Below are positions 1-8,096 of a DNA stretch of 43,939 nt, piece by piece. The position numbers and the translations under genes are program-made. Origin of the DNA: a virus. The DNA lies in the IMG/VR virus record IMGVR_UViG_3300033571_006244, positions 1-43,939 of that record; one strand, given 5' to 3'. The notes beneath the pieces were generated by a model, which worked only from the letters and a program-made list of their open reading frames with translations, made no database searches and had not been told where the DNA came from. Each line of letters begins with the position of its first letter. Position 1 is the stretch's first letter.

Positions 1-1
1 A

Positions 2-2092
2 GCCGATAATGAATGGCATTGGGAAATAGATGATCGCATTGATTACAGCAACTTTGACTTTACTTGGTTACCCGATGCATGGGACATCAAAAAAACACAT
101 TGTTTTTCCATGCGCGGAACTAAAGAATTGTGTTACACTAAACTAAAAAATTTAAAACATCATTCAACAGAAAATAAATTTTATCAAACTACTCTTACAT
201 TTAATAAAGTAGAAAAACTATATTGGCCTGACAAAATTGCGTATGAGGACATGTATGATTGGGTGTGTAAGCAGACACTCAATGATGAATGGGTTTGGAT
301 TTGTGACAACAGAGTTAATTATGAAAATTTTGATTTTAATTGGTTGCCCGATGCATGGGATAAAGACAAAATTCATTGTATCACAATGAAAAATCAAAAG
401 CAATTAAGTTACACTTGGCTAGTAAATCGTAATACGATACAAGAAAAAAACTTTAAGTATCATAGAAGTAATTTAAAATTTGCTAAAGAACAAGGCAATA
501 AAATATTTTGGCCAAACTTTCTTACTACTGTTTTATCAGGATTTGATTGGCAAGATAGTTTAGCAAATTGGGTAATTGAACAAGATTTTGAACAAGAATA
601 TGTTTGGATAGTTGATTCTAGAATCAATTATGATGAGTTTGATTTTAGTTGGTTGCCTGATGCATGGGATCGAGAATATATTCATTGTTTTTCAATGAAA
701 GATAAAAAGCAACTAAGTTATACTTGGTTAGTCAACATCAAAGCATTAAAAAACAAAAAATTCAAATATCACGAATCCAGTCTAGAATTTGTTGAATCAA
801 ATTTTGATGTAGTTCTCTTAGACATGGGTCATAATTTAGAATCTTTTCAACATTATAATAAAAAGATACGCTTTATTGGTACTATGGAAGCCATGCTGCA
901 CAGTGCAATAAAACGTGCTGATAAAGAATGGTTATATGTTATTAGTACATGTTGTAGTTATAATAACTTTAAGTTTAATTGGTTACCTGATTTAGATCAA
1001 ATTTCTTATACGCATTGTTGGCCTAGTAACGAACAAACTAAAGGCGATACCTTTTTAATACACATTCCTACTTTTTTAAGAACTAATAAATTAGATTATA
1101 ACTTTGATCATGAAAGTGTACAAAGAATAGCGTGGCCCGCAAAAGTATATTCTGAAGATAGTTTAGCAGAAGCATTAAATCTAGATAGATTGTCTAGTTT
1201 ATATGTAGTTTATTATAAACAAGATTCCATCATAAAAAAATTTCCAACTCCTTCTTTATGGGATAAGCGTCCTGTAGTTGGTATGAGTGAATGTAATAGT
1301 GTTAGTTTAGTTCCAAGAGATTGTATTGTAAAAAAAGAAATTTACGAATATCCTTATCTTGAAAGAAAAACTGATTGTGCAAAATCTTGTACCTTAGATG
1401 TTATTTTCATTCATAATGGTGAGAAAGATGCAATAGTAAATCTATCACATTGTCAAACTAATATGCCAAATGATATGACACTTAAAATTAGTAGCGGTGT
1501 AAATGGAAGATTAAAAGCATATCAAGCAGCGGCTGAACTTAGTAATGGCGATTGGTTTCTTGCAGTATTTGCCAAATGTCATGTTAAAGATAATTTTGTA
1601 GATTTCAATTGGCGCCCAGACTATTGGCAAAAACCTAAACATTATATTTTCCATAACCATAACTATGATTTGGATTTAACATATGGACATATGGCACCAA
1701 TTGCGTATAATAAAAAATTAATGTTAGAAAATAAAGGCGGACTCGATATGACGCTTGCACAAGAACACGCTGTTGTTCCTATTGTGTTAAGCGAAACAAG
1801 ATTAACTGACCCATGGGATACTTGGCGAACTGCATTTAGGGAAACAGTTAAACTTTTGTATTATTCTCAAAGTGATAATAGTATTGAATTACAATATAGA
1901 TTAGATCGTTGGTTAAATGCTCGAGATCGTTGGTCTAAACATAATCCCTGGTATCAATATGGCTCGCAAGATGCTAAAAACTTTTTTGAAAGTGTAGGCG
2001 GCGAATGGCATTGGATTATGATGACTAACGAATGGGATTGGCTAAGGAAAAAATTTAATACAATTTATGCTAAAGATAATTTAACAACTTGA
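2..2092 (+). CDS. Repeat protein of GT-A-like modules (5' end outside window)
   Basis: The reading frame is open from base 2, so the N-terminus lies off the left edge. The first ATG at 110 is internal to a repeat. At least five degenerate modules are visible. Each has an aromatic-rich block (W.W or W.Y.V), then D/N-R-x-N/D-Y, then FDF-x-WLPDAWD, a histidine-cysteine pair (IHCxxM), and a KQLSYTWLVN-like end. The last complete module (about residues 430-600 of the visible protein) looks most like a GT-A glycosyltransferase-type domain, with a D-V-I-F-I-H start, a K-A-Y-Q-A-A-AEL segment and N-G-D-W-F-L. I infer a multidomain glycosyltransferase-like or glycan-binding protein. Its 3' end overlaps the convergent aminotransferase gene by 28 bases. 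Activity is unproven, because the usual DxD is replaced in most copies. Confidence 0.75.
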   Translation, partial: ADNEWHWEIDDRIDYSNFDFTWLPDAWDIKKTHCFSMRGTKELCYTKLKNLKHHSTENKFYQTTLTFNKVEKLYWPDKIAYEDMYDWVCKQTLNDEWVWICDNRVNYENFDFNWLPDAWDKDKIHCITMKNQKQLSYTWLVNRNTIQEKNFKYHRSNLKFAKEQGNKIFWPNFLTTVLSGFDWQDSLANWVIEQDFEQEYVWIVDSRINYDEFDFSWLPDAWDREYIHCFSMKDKKQLSYTWLVNIKALKNKKFKYHESSLEFVESNFDVVLLDMGHNLESFQHYNKKIRFIGTMEAMLHSAIKRADKEWLYVISTCCSYNNFKFNWLPDLDQISYTHCWPSNEQTKGDTFLIHIPTFLRTNKLDYNFDHESVQRIAWPAKVYSEDSLAEALNLDRLSSLYVVYYKQDSIIKKFPTPSLWDKRPVVGMSECNSVSLVPRDCIVKKEIYEYPYLERKTDCAKSCTLDVIFIHNGEKDAIVNLSHCQTNMPNDMTLKISSGVNGRLKAYQAAAELSNGDWFLAVFAKCHVKDNFVDFNWRPDYWQKPKHYIFHNHNYDLDLTYGHMAPIAYNKKLMLENKGGLDMTLAQEHAVVPIVLSETRLTDPWDTWRTAFRETVKLLYYSQSDNSIELQYRLDRWLNARDRWSKHNPWYQYGSQDAKNFFESVGGEWHWIMMTNEWDWLRKKFNTIYAKDNLTT

Positions 2093-3156
2093 ATAACAGT
2101 TTCAACTTGATTAGCAGTTAAATGCCAATGATTAGGTAAACTAATACAACGTCCTGCTAAACTACTGGCTTTTGGGCAATGATCTTTATAATATGGAAAA
2201 GCTGAAAGATGATGTATGGGTTTAATATAATGACTGGCAAATTCAATACCTGCTTCGCTTAGTGCTGATCTTACGGTATCTGCATTACTTGGTGCTATCT
2301 CAAACACATAATTAGTATGAGTGCAAAGATAGTTACGTGCTGGCATTTCAACATAATTTTCTAATGCATGTCTATAATACCAACTGATTTCAGTTTTCTT
2401 ACGCATATTATCATCAAATTTTTGATATTTTACATTTAACACTGCGGCTTGTATAGCGTCAATTCTACAATTAAAACCTGATTCAACTACGTCTCCGTTT
2501 GACTCTTTGCCTTGAACTGTCCATTTTTTAAGTTGATCAACGGTATAATTCTTACTTAACACTGCACCTGCATTACCCAAAGCGCCTAAATTTTTAAGAG
2601 GATTAAAACTAAGTGCTAAACTATCGCAATAATCAATTTGATGATATTTGTCATACAATAGTTCAAAGCTTTGAGCTGCATCTATAATTAACTTTACATT
2701 GAAATAATCTGTTAACTTTTTAAATTTTTGTAAATCTGCACCTTGCCCATATAAGTCAACCAATACAACTGCTTTAATTTTATCTTTATATGTAACCAAA
2801 TATCTTTCCAAATGATCGTAATTCATTAACCATGTGTCGTCAATATCTATGCATATAGGACAATGCCCAGCAGCAACAACAGCATTTGCTGTAGCTACAT
2901 ATGTCATTGCTGGTACAGCTACTATGCTATTAAGTGGAAGATTAGCTGCTTTTAACGCAACAACTAATGCACTGGTTCCTGAATTAGTTGCAACACAAGA
3001 TGCTTTGTTGTATAAAGAACTGACCAAACTTTCAAATTTTGAAACAGCAGAATTTGCAAAGAATTGACCATCGACTGCTACCTCATGAATTGCTGTCATA
3101 ATTTCAAAACGTTGATCATCATATTGTTCTTTAAGGTTATAAAAATTAATAGACAT
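2065..3156 (-). CDS. DegT/DnrJ/EryC1-type PLP sugar aminotransferase
   Basis: A 363-aa fold-type I aminotransferase of the DegT/DnrJ/EryC1/StrS family, which transfers an amino group to keto-sugar nucleotides. The PLP site is clear: SFNPLKNLGALGNAGA carries the Schiff-base lysine (about K188), and IIDAAQSF supplies the aspartate that contacts the pyridine nitrogen (about D159). The N-terminal GTSAL loop binds phosphate. The start is placed at the ATG at 3156 (MSINFYNLK), because the longer frame adds residues unlike the family. That start overlaps the upstream epimerase gene by 11 bases, so the two are translationally coupled. Together they probably build an amino- or deoxy-sugar for virion or host-surface glycans. 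The exact sugar cannot be told. Confidence 0.9.
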   Translation of the reverse strand: MSINFYNLKEQYDDQRFEIMTAIHEVAVDGQFFANSAVSKFESLVSSLYNKASCVATNSGTSALVVALKAANLPLNSIVAVPAMTYVATANAVVAAGHCPICIDIDDTWLMNYDHLERYLVTYKDKIKAVVLVDLYGQGADLQKFKKLTDYFNVKLIIDAAQSFELLYDKYHQIDYCDSLALSFNPLKNLGALGNAGAVLSKNYTVDQLKKWTVQGKESNGDVVESGFNCRIDAIQAAVLNVKYQKFDDNMRKKTEISWYYRHALENYVEMPARNYLCTHTNYVFEIAPSNADTVRSALSEAGIEFASHYIKPIHHLSAFPYYKDHCPKASSLAGRCISLPNHWHLTANQVETVIQVVKLSLA

Positions 3157-4090
3157 GTCTATGTTTTTCAACCCATTGTATTTGAGAAGTAAGACCTTGA
3201 AGCAAGTCAATCTTGGGTCTATATCCTAAATTAATTGCTTTGGTTATATCTAAAGCACCGCGCTGCGGCATATTTAGATCAGGTGTTTTTTTATATATTA
3301 GTTCACTTTTGCACCCAGGAATTAAATGTTTAATTAATAATGCAGTTTCCCCAAGACTTCTAGCTTGTCCAAAAGTAACATTATATGTTTCACCAGACTG
3401 CCCCTCTTCTTCAATTTGTTTAATGCCGTTAACTAAATCATTGACATGTGTAAAATCTAATAGATTAGAAGGGTCGTCGATTTCAATTGGGTAATTGTCT
3501 AATGCACTTAAAATCCATTTATTAATAACTCTATCTTGATTATCTCCTGCTCCATATACAGCACTGGGTCTAATATTAATTGTATTAGGATTTTCAAACT
3601 TTGCTATTTCTTCGCATTGTTTTTTTAATAAACCGTATAAATTAATTGGTGATAACTGCGAATCTTCTTTTTGCTTATTGCTAGTAAAATTTCCATAAAC
3701 CATACTACTACTAACGTTAATAAATCTAACACCCAGTTCTTTAGCTAAAGATGCCAATGAGTAAGTATTCATTGGCATTGTTGATATTGCAGAATATGTA
3801 TCTTTTGATACCGATGCTTGATTAGGAAAACTAGCTAGATGTATAATACTTCTAGGTGGCATGCTAGATTTGATACTTTCTTTTATTTTAAACTTACTGC
3901 TACAACTAGAATTTATCAAGTGTGCTCGTTTATTATCTAGATATTCTAGACGATATTTGGTTAATACAGCATGATTGTAATGTGTGGATAAGTTATCTAC
4001 TATAGATACAGAAAATCCATCGTCTAAATAAAGTTTGGCTAGGTGATGTCCAATAAATCCAACACCACCGGTAATAATTACGTGTTTCAT
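3146..4090 (-). CDS. NAD-dependent sugar epimerase/dehydratase (extended SDR)
   Basis: A 314-aa extended short-chain dehydrogenase/reductase of the nucleotide-sugar epimerase/dehydratase class. The N-terminal Rossmann motif TGGVGFIGHHLA (residues 7-18) is intact. An acidic residue in IVDNLS (about residue 32) predicts NAD preference. The catalytic Y-x-x-x-K is in NLYGLLKKQ, with VSSSMVYG before it. The length matches the family. The start ATG at 4090 overlaps the stop of thyA in an ATGA, and the gene is followed by the sugar aminotransferase, so it is read in one operon with ThyA and DHFR upstream. Substrate is unknown: UDP-glucose/galactose-type epimerase or a dehydratase are both possible. 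Confidence 0.9.
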   Translation of the reverse strand: MKHVIITGGVGFIGHHLAKLYLDDGFSVSIVDNLSTHYNHAVLTKYRLEYLDNKRAHLINSSCSSKFKIKESIKSSMPPRSIIHLASFPNQASVSKDTYSAISTMPMNTYSLASLAKELGVRFINVSSSMVYGNFTSNKQKEDSQLSPINLYGLLKKQCEEIAKFENPNTINIRPSAVYGAGDNQDRVINKWILSALDNYPIEIDDPSNLLDFTHVNDLVNGIKQIEEEGQSGETYNVTFGQARSLGETALLIKHLIPGCKSELIYKKTPDLNMPQRGALDITKAINLGYRPKIDLLQGLTSQIQWVEKHRHVY

Positions 4091-4947
4091 ACTGCCATCT
4101 CTGCTGCAATATAGGGATGATGTTGATAGTTAATAAGTTTACAATCATCAACAGTAGCAGACCATATGTCCTTAACTGCACTAATATCCAATTGCGGAAG
4201 ATCATATGTATCGCGTGACATTTGTTCTAATACTGCATTTAAATGATTTTTATAAATGTGTACGTCGCCAAATGTTAAAATAAGTTCTTCAACCTCACTG
4301 TTAATTTCTTTTGCAACCAAGTGAGTTAACAATGCATAGCTAGCAATATTAAATGGTACTCCTAAAAATACGTCAGCACTGCGTTGATACATCTGGCAAC
4401 TTAATTTATTATTACGTAGATAGAATTGCATAAATGCATGACATGGCGGTAATGCCATTTGATCAAGTTCACCTGGGTTCCACGCACTTATAATATGACG
4501 ACGGCTAGTAGGATCTGTTATAAGTCCGTCGATGAGTTTTCTAAGTTGGTCTGTTGATGTGTAGCTATACGTTCCATTGAATTGTGGAGTTCTCCAATCA
4601 CGCCATTGAACCCCATAGATTCGTCCAAGGTCTCCGGCAAATCTAGCTTTGGGTTTCCAGTAAACAGCATCTGAATTAGCAGACCAAATAGTCTTTTTAG
4701 CCAAGTCTCTTGTTCCAAATTGTAATTCTGCAAGTCGTCGTTCATCGCCTGATCCTTCAATAAACCATAACAGCTCTGCAACTACTGCTCGCCAAGCTAG
4801 TCGTTTAGTTGTTACAGCAGGAAATCCTTTAGTCAAATCGAATCGTAGTTGTTCTCCAAAAAGGCTAATAGTACCGGTTCCAGTTCTATCAGTTGATTCT
4901 ACACCTTTATTTAAAATTTTTTCCATTAAATCTAAATAATTCTTCAT
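4087..4947 (-). CDS. thyA: Thymidylate synthase ThyA
   Basis: Converts dUMP to dTMP using methylenetetrahydrofolate, for phage DNA synthesis. The 286-aa protein shows the family landmarks: DRTGTGT with the phosphate-binding arginine (about R21), the catalytic cysteine in LPPCH (about C169), the second phosphate-binding pair in SRRHIISAWNP, and QRSADVFLGVPFNIASYA, which binds dUMP. It lacks the C-terminal extension of phage ThyX and is plainly ThyA type. It is coupled to the DHFR gene upstream (overlap of 4 bases at 4944-4947), which regenerates the folate this enzyme oxidises, as in T4 (td/frd). No intron is seen. Confidence 0.97.
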   Translation of the reverse strand: MKNYLDLMEKILNKGVESTDRTGTGTISLFGEQLRFDLTKGFPAVTTKRLAWRAVVAELLWFIEGSGDERRLAELQFGTRDLAKKTIWSANSDAVYWKPKARFAGDLGRIYGVQWRDWRTPQFNGTYSYTSTDQLRKLIDGLITDPTSRRHIISAWNPGELDQMALPPCHAFMQFYLRNNKLSCQMYQRSADVFLGVPFNIASYALLTHLVAKEINSEVEELILTFGDVHIYKNHLNAVLEQMSRDTYDLPQLDISAVKDIWSATVDDCKLINYQHHPYIAAEMAV

Positions 4948-5435
4948 CGCCTAATCCATGTTGTGTATGTTTTGTTTCTACCCCAGCCTTCACTTATACT
5001 ATTAAAGTCTTTGAGATATTCTATTAGATCTATTTTAACATCACAATCGTATTCTGTCATGAACATTGTATGATGTATTTCTTTAATATATGGACGACAA
5101 CTTAACAACAGTTTAGCTCCACCTATAATCCAAATAGTTTTTTTAGGATTGCGATCTATTAGATATTCTAAACTTTCTTTTAGCCAATTACCGGCAATAA
5201 CTTCATGTGCTTGAGGAAAGTTTTTTACATTTTGATTAGTTACTACAATGCAGGTTCTATTAGGCAAAGGTTTAGGCATCATAGGATCTAGCCAAGTATT
5301 AGATCCCATAACTACTATATCGCCTGTGGTTTTTTCTTTAAAATATTTTAAATCTTCTTTATCATGCGGCCAGGGCAGCGAGCCATTATTGCCCATGCCG
5401 CCCTGTATATCTGTTGCGAATATTGCTTTAATCAC
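4944..5435 (-). CDS. Dihydrofolate reductase
   Basis: A 163-aa DHFR that reduces dihydrofolate with NADPH, replacing the folate consumed by the ThyA encoded directly downstream. Recognisable features are the N-terminal IFATDIQGGMGNNGSLPWP (the Met20-type loop), the acidic residue in KEDLKYFK (about D26-D28), IVVMGSNTW for NADPH, and WIIGGAKL. The start is GTG at 5435, overlapping the upstream small gene by 8 bases. No ATG lies near the conserved beginning. The gene sits in a coupled run of small genes ending in the sugar enzymes. Confidence 0.94.
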   Translation of the reverse strand: MIKAIFATDIQGGMGNNGSLPWPHDKEDLKYFKEKTTGDIVVMGSNTWLDPMMPKPLPNRTCIVVTNQNVKNFPQAHEVIAGNWLKESLEYLIDRNPKKTIWIIGGAKLLLSCRPYIKEIHHTMFMTEYDCDVKIDLIEYLKDFNSISEGWGRNKTYTTWIRR

Positions 5436-5736
5436 CTAATAGGCCTTTTGTTTTTGCATCAACCACTTTAGCGACTTCTTCAACATTGATGTGAAAATCT
5501 ATAGAATCAATTTCTTCTTCATATAAATCAAAGAATTCTTTAATTTTAGTTTCCACATCATCTATGGATATACCTTCCAACAGTTCCAATATATTAAAAT
5601 CTATTGTAGAACCGTCATTCATTTTAATAGAAATTTCTTTTAAAAAATTAAACGGTACTTCTTGTATATCTGCATCTGCTATTATACTCTCCCAGCGACT
5701 TCTAAATTCATCGCTGGGTTTAAACCTATCGCTCAC
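5428..5736 (-). CDS. Small acidic phage protein, unknown function
   Basis: A 102-aa acidic protein that I do not recognise. It begins with GTG at 5736 (MSDRFKPSDEFRSRWESII), with a short GAG-type ribosome binding site, 7 bases after the end of the gene upstream. The middle is rich in isoleucine, aspartate and glutamate (ELLEGISIDDVETKIKEFF), predicted as amphipathic helices. No membrane segment, metal motif or signal peptide is visible. It is part of the run of genes ending in DHFR and ThyA, and its stop overlaps the DHFR start. Length, charge and coupling favour a real gene. Confidence 0.8.
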   Translation of the reverse strand: MSDRFKPSDEFRSRWESIIADADIQEVPFNFLKEISIKMNDGSTIDFNILELLEGISIDDVETKIKEFFDLYEEEIDSIDFHINVEEVAKVVDAKTKGLLGD

Positions 5737-5743
5737 TTATATC

Positions 5744-6370
5744 TCAAACAGCAGTCTTGCTCTTAGTAGTTTTCTTTGCTGGCTTTTTAAGATCAGCAAT
5801 TTCCTTTTGCATGGCCTGCATGGTCTTCATCATTTCCATCATCAATGCATTGGAATCTGTGCTAGCAGCCGGTGTATCATAATGAACAGCATCTGTGCCA
5901 TCATTTAATTCAGCAGCAATCTTATCCTTGTTTCGTTGTGCATTAGTTTGTGTTGGATTAGCATTCATACCCAATTGAGAATCTAGTTCATCTAACTTTT
6001 TAACAGCAGATTCACCGCGACCAACTTCATTAAGAATTCTATTGAGTTCATCTAGTCGAATTGTGCTCTTGCTATTAGGCTTTACTGTTACCGCAGTTTG
6101 AGGAACCCTCTTAATATAGTTTTCAGTGCTAAGGGCTTGTAACATATTTTCCCCATTTGAGGACATTCTACGTTGCAAGATATCTCTAAATTCCCATGCT
6201 GCTTGTCCTTCTGCTGATTCTAAAATCTGCATTAGATCATCATGATATCGTGAAGGTAAAATATCACTGTAAACTACAGCAGCCATGTGAGAATCGTCAC
6301 CTGTCAGCTGTCTTTGAACTATGATAACCTTCTTATTGTTGGCTACACCAACATGCTTAAAAAATGACAT
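5744..6370 (-). CDS. Phage protein with Lys/Thr-rich tail and coiled-coil region
   Basis: A 208-aa protein of unknown function. The N-terminal 90 residues look globular (KKVIIVQRQLTG, YSDILPSRYHDDLMQIL). The middle is charged and probably helical (DELNRILNEVGRGESAVKKLDELDSQ). The C-terminus has a short coiled coil (about residues 173-195, MMEMMKTMQAMQKEIADLKK) and a basic tail ending KKTTKSKTAV. The ATG at 6370 has a strong GGAGACGAATA leader and forms a TAATG overlap with the gene upstream. A structural or nucleoid-associated role is possible, but nothing in the sequence decides it. Confidence 0.85.
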   Translation of the reverse strand: MSFFKHVGVANNKKVIIVQRQLTGDDSHMAAVVYSDILPSRYHDDLMQILESAEGQAAWEFRDILQRRMSSNGENMLQALSTENYIKRVPQTAVTVKPNSKSTIRLDELNRILNEVGRGESAVKKLDELDSQLGMNANPTQTNAQRNKDKIAAELNDGTDAVHYDTPAASTDSNALMMEMMKTMQAMQKEIADLKKPAKKTTKSKTAV

Positions 6371-6621
6371 TATTCGTCTCCTGTATTTGTTTGTTCCGAA
6401 GAGTCAGTTGATTCAGTTGAGTTAGGAACAACTCCGTTTGCTATTAAAAACTTCTTTAACCTATCATAAACTGTTCCAACATTCGTGAGCTCATCTGCTC
6501 TAAATGCTCCTCTTTGAGCACAAGCTTCGAAAACTTGTGCAGTAAAAATTAAATCCTGGATGCCAAAAGAGGCTTCTTCTGTATTTTTAATTTCTTCTTC
6601 ATTTATCGTCTGATCAGACAT
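6370..6621 (-). CDS. Small acidic phage protein, unknown function
   Basis: An 83-aa acidic protein. The core, from about residue 20 to 65 (IQDLIFTAQVFEACAQRGAFRADELTNVGTVYDRLKKFL), looks like two or three helices, flanked by acidic, Ser/Thr-rich disordered ends. The ATG at 6621 follows AAAGGAATAGTA, and a near-consensus promoter (6657-6686) lies just upstream, so this gene probably opens the operon that runs down to the aminotransferase at 2065. I do not recognise the family with confidence. Confidence 0.85.
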   Translation of the reverse strand: MSDQTINEEEIKNTEEASFGIQDLIFTAQVFEACAQRGAFRADELTNVGTVYDRLKKFLIANGVVPNSTESTDSSEQTNTGDE

Positions 6622-6656
6622 TACTATTCCTTTTCGCGAAATATTTACTAGTAATA

Positions 6657-6686
6657 ATTATAGCAACTTAAACTTCTGATTGTCAA
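6657..6686 (-). promoter_or_regulatory. Sigma70-like promoter for the 6621-to-2065 operon
   Basis: Read on the minus strand, TTGACA (6686-6681) and TATAAT (6662-6657) are both perfect matches, with an 18-base spacer. Transcription would start about 6650, giving a leader of about 30 bases with the AAAGGA ribosome binding site before the ATG at 6621. This is the best consensus promoter in the window. The host RNA polymerase would recognise it, which fits an early or middle operon containing DHFR, ThyA and sugar genes. Confidence 0.7.
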
Positions 6687-6687
6687 A

Positions 6688-7281
6688 TTATTCTTCATAC
6701 AATTCATCCCAATCGCATAAATCCTTTTCAATTTTGCCTTGATAGTTAGGATCAAGTGTTACTATCTTGCCCGACGTATCATCTTCATACCAGTTATACC
6801 AAATGTCAGTTTCGTTTAAAATATAGAATTTGTTGGGATAGACTAAAGCTAATATGGTTAAGTCTTCTTTAGCAATTTCAATCACAAAGGTATTACCGCC
6901 ACAATGCCCTTTGAAGTTTTTACATGGCCCGTGTTCAATTCCATTATGTTTAAGTAACCACAACAGTTCATTCTTATAATGAAAAGCAATTCTAACTGGC
7001 ATAAGCGCATCCAGTCTTTGCTTGTCTTCTTCAGTTAAAATGTCAATTTTGGCACTGCCGTTTTCAAGTCGCAGTAATGCGTTCTTGAATTTTAAAGCAC
7101 CTTTAGTGCGAACATTTTTGGGAGTTTCTTTAGTGGTCCAAGGAATGTTTGCTTCAACGTGATCCACGTAGTACGTCTTGCCCTTGGTCATTATAATCCA
7201 CATGGGAACAGTGGAATCTTCTAAATGCTTCTTGTTAAAATGAAATACTAATTCTTTACAAGCTAATTCAATCTAGTTCAT
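6688..7281 (-). CDS. Phage protein with an in-frame amber codon at position 3
   Basis: The uninterrupted frame starts at ATG 7203 (MWIIMTKGKTYYV), but no ribosome binding site precedes that ATG or the one at 7191. The frame stays open upstream to an ATG at 7281 that has an ideal AAGGAG 7 bases before it. The only interruption is a TAG at 7273-7275 as codon 3. The codons between read IELACKELVFHFNKKHLEDSTVP, with charged and hydrophobic residues alternating like real protein. I therefore place the start at 7281 and propose amber readthrough (197 aa with the amber residue). The alternative is a two-codon leader (Met-Asn-stop) followed by a weak start at 7203 or 7191. The body has DHVEANIPWTTKETPKN, a Trp/Asp-rich end and no recognised domain. 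The gene lies 18 bases after the amidotransferase gene. Confidence 0.7.
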
Positions 7282-7299
7282 TTTAGTTCTCCTTATATG

Positions 7300-7953
7300 T
7301 TAATTTAGCATCAATTGATCCACGAAGTCTAATAAAAATTTGTGATGTCTGTGTTCATGCCAATCTTTTTGTATGTATGGATACATGTCATACCAAAACT
7401 TTTCGCTTTCAGGGTGACACCCAATAATACCAATATTGTTTTGTATCACAGCCATTGCATCACCGTTTTTATATCGTGCTATGACTTTATATTTGGCTGA
7501 GCTATCAGTTTCTATAATAGCACTGCCATCATAAAAGAACATACGATCTTGGCTATTGTCCTGATAGGTTATGTCAGCAACGGTTCCGTAAGGTCTTCGT
7601 ATCTCGGCGCTGGGCCGTTGGATATATTGCACACAATCAAGTCCTTCGAGGATGTCGAAATAGTTAGAACCTGTCCAGTAGGCTCCCATACATATACCGA
7701 GATACTTGCCCCCGTTAGCCAAAAACGCTGCCACAGCATTCGCATGCCGTCTTTTGAAGAAACTGTAGAATGAGTCTGAGTCACCTATACCTCCTGGAAA
7801 CGCAACACAATCATATGATTGAAATTTAAAATCTTGGAAATCATCAACTGACAGTATATCAACTTGGTACTTTGGAGTGAGTGCAGCAATCATCCCGTCG
7901 CAACATTGCGTAGAACATTCTGGGTGATGTTGAAATAATGCTATCTTTGGCAC
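7300..7953 (-). CDS. Class I glutamine amidotransferase-like protein (BPL_N type)
   Basis: A 217-aa protein with the flavodoxin-like class I glutamine amidotransferase fold, closest in style to the biotin-protein-ligase N-terminal (BPL_N) branch. The triad is intact: the nucleophile elbow GICMGAY (about C88), and a His/Glu pair in GCHPESEKF (about H180 and E182). FPGGIGDSDSF forms the oxyanion-side loop. It starts at GTG 7953; the codon before it is a stop, so no longer start exists. Such proteins can release ammonia from glutamine for a partner enzyme, or act as a hydrolase. No synthetase partner is adjacent. In a 7-deazaguanine phage an amidation role is conceivable but unproven. Confidence 0.8.
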   Translation of the reverse strand: MPKIALFQHHPECSTQCCDGMIAALTPKYQVDILSVDDFQDFKFQSYDCVAFPGGIGDSDSFYSFFKRRHANAVAAFLANGGKYLGICMGAYWTGSNYFDILEGLDCVQYIQRPSAEIRRPYGTVADITYQDNSQDRMFFYDGSAIIETDSSAKYKVIARYKNGDAMAVIQNNIGIIGCHPESEKFWYDMYPYIQKDWHEHRHHKFLLDFVDQLMLN

Positions 7954-7964
7954 TCATCTACTTA

Positions 7965-8096
7965 TCTAAAAGCGGCAGGGTTCCCACCTGCCACAGGGTT
8001 TGATCACCACCCCTAGTCCCCCACCGGTTGGAATGCTATCACTACGCTTACCGACCTTGTACACTAGGTGCGTAGTTATAGGGGGCTGTCGCATTC
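7965..8096 (-). ncRNA. Candidate structured RNA downstream of the CUA tRNA
   Basis: The 130 bases between the tRNA 3' end and the amidotransferase gene are GC-richer than their surroundings and can fold extensively. Visible pairings: GAATGC (8096-8091) with GCATTC (8036-8031); inside it ACTACGC with GCGTAGT (8076-8070 with 8047-8041); a small ACCT/AGGT hairpin inside that; a run of five G (8081-8085 on plus) that could pair with C-runs at 8010-8013 or 8018-8022, making a pseudoknot; and the 3' hairpin at 7974-7992. I recognise no known RNA family. The one long frame across it runs through the tRNA and is not credible. Confidence 0.45.
7969..7992 (-). terminator. Rho-independent-like terminator after the tRNA/ncRNA
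   Basis: On the minus strand GGCAGG and CCTGCC (7992-7987 and 7979-7974) form a 6-bp GC stem with a 7-base loop, followed by GCTTTTAG. The T-run is short, so termination may be partial. Its place would end a transcript covering the VWA gene, the CUA tRNA and the structured RNA. Confidence 0.5.

Noticed and set aside
2834-3067. 77-aa plus-strand frame in the aminotransferase gene
   Set aside because: Antisense shadow with no start signal; the minus-strand gene is well supported by motifs.
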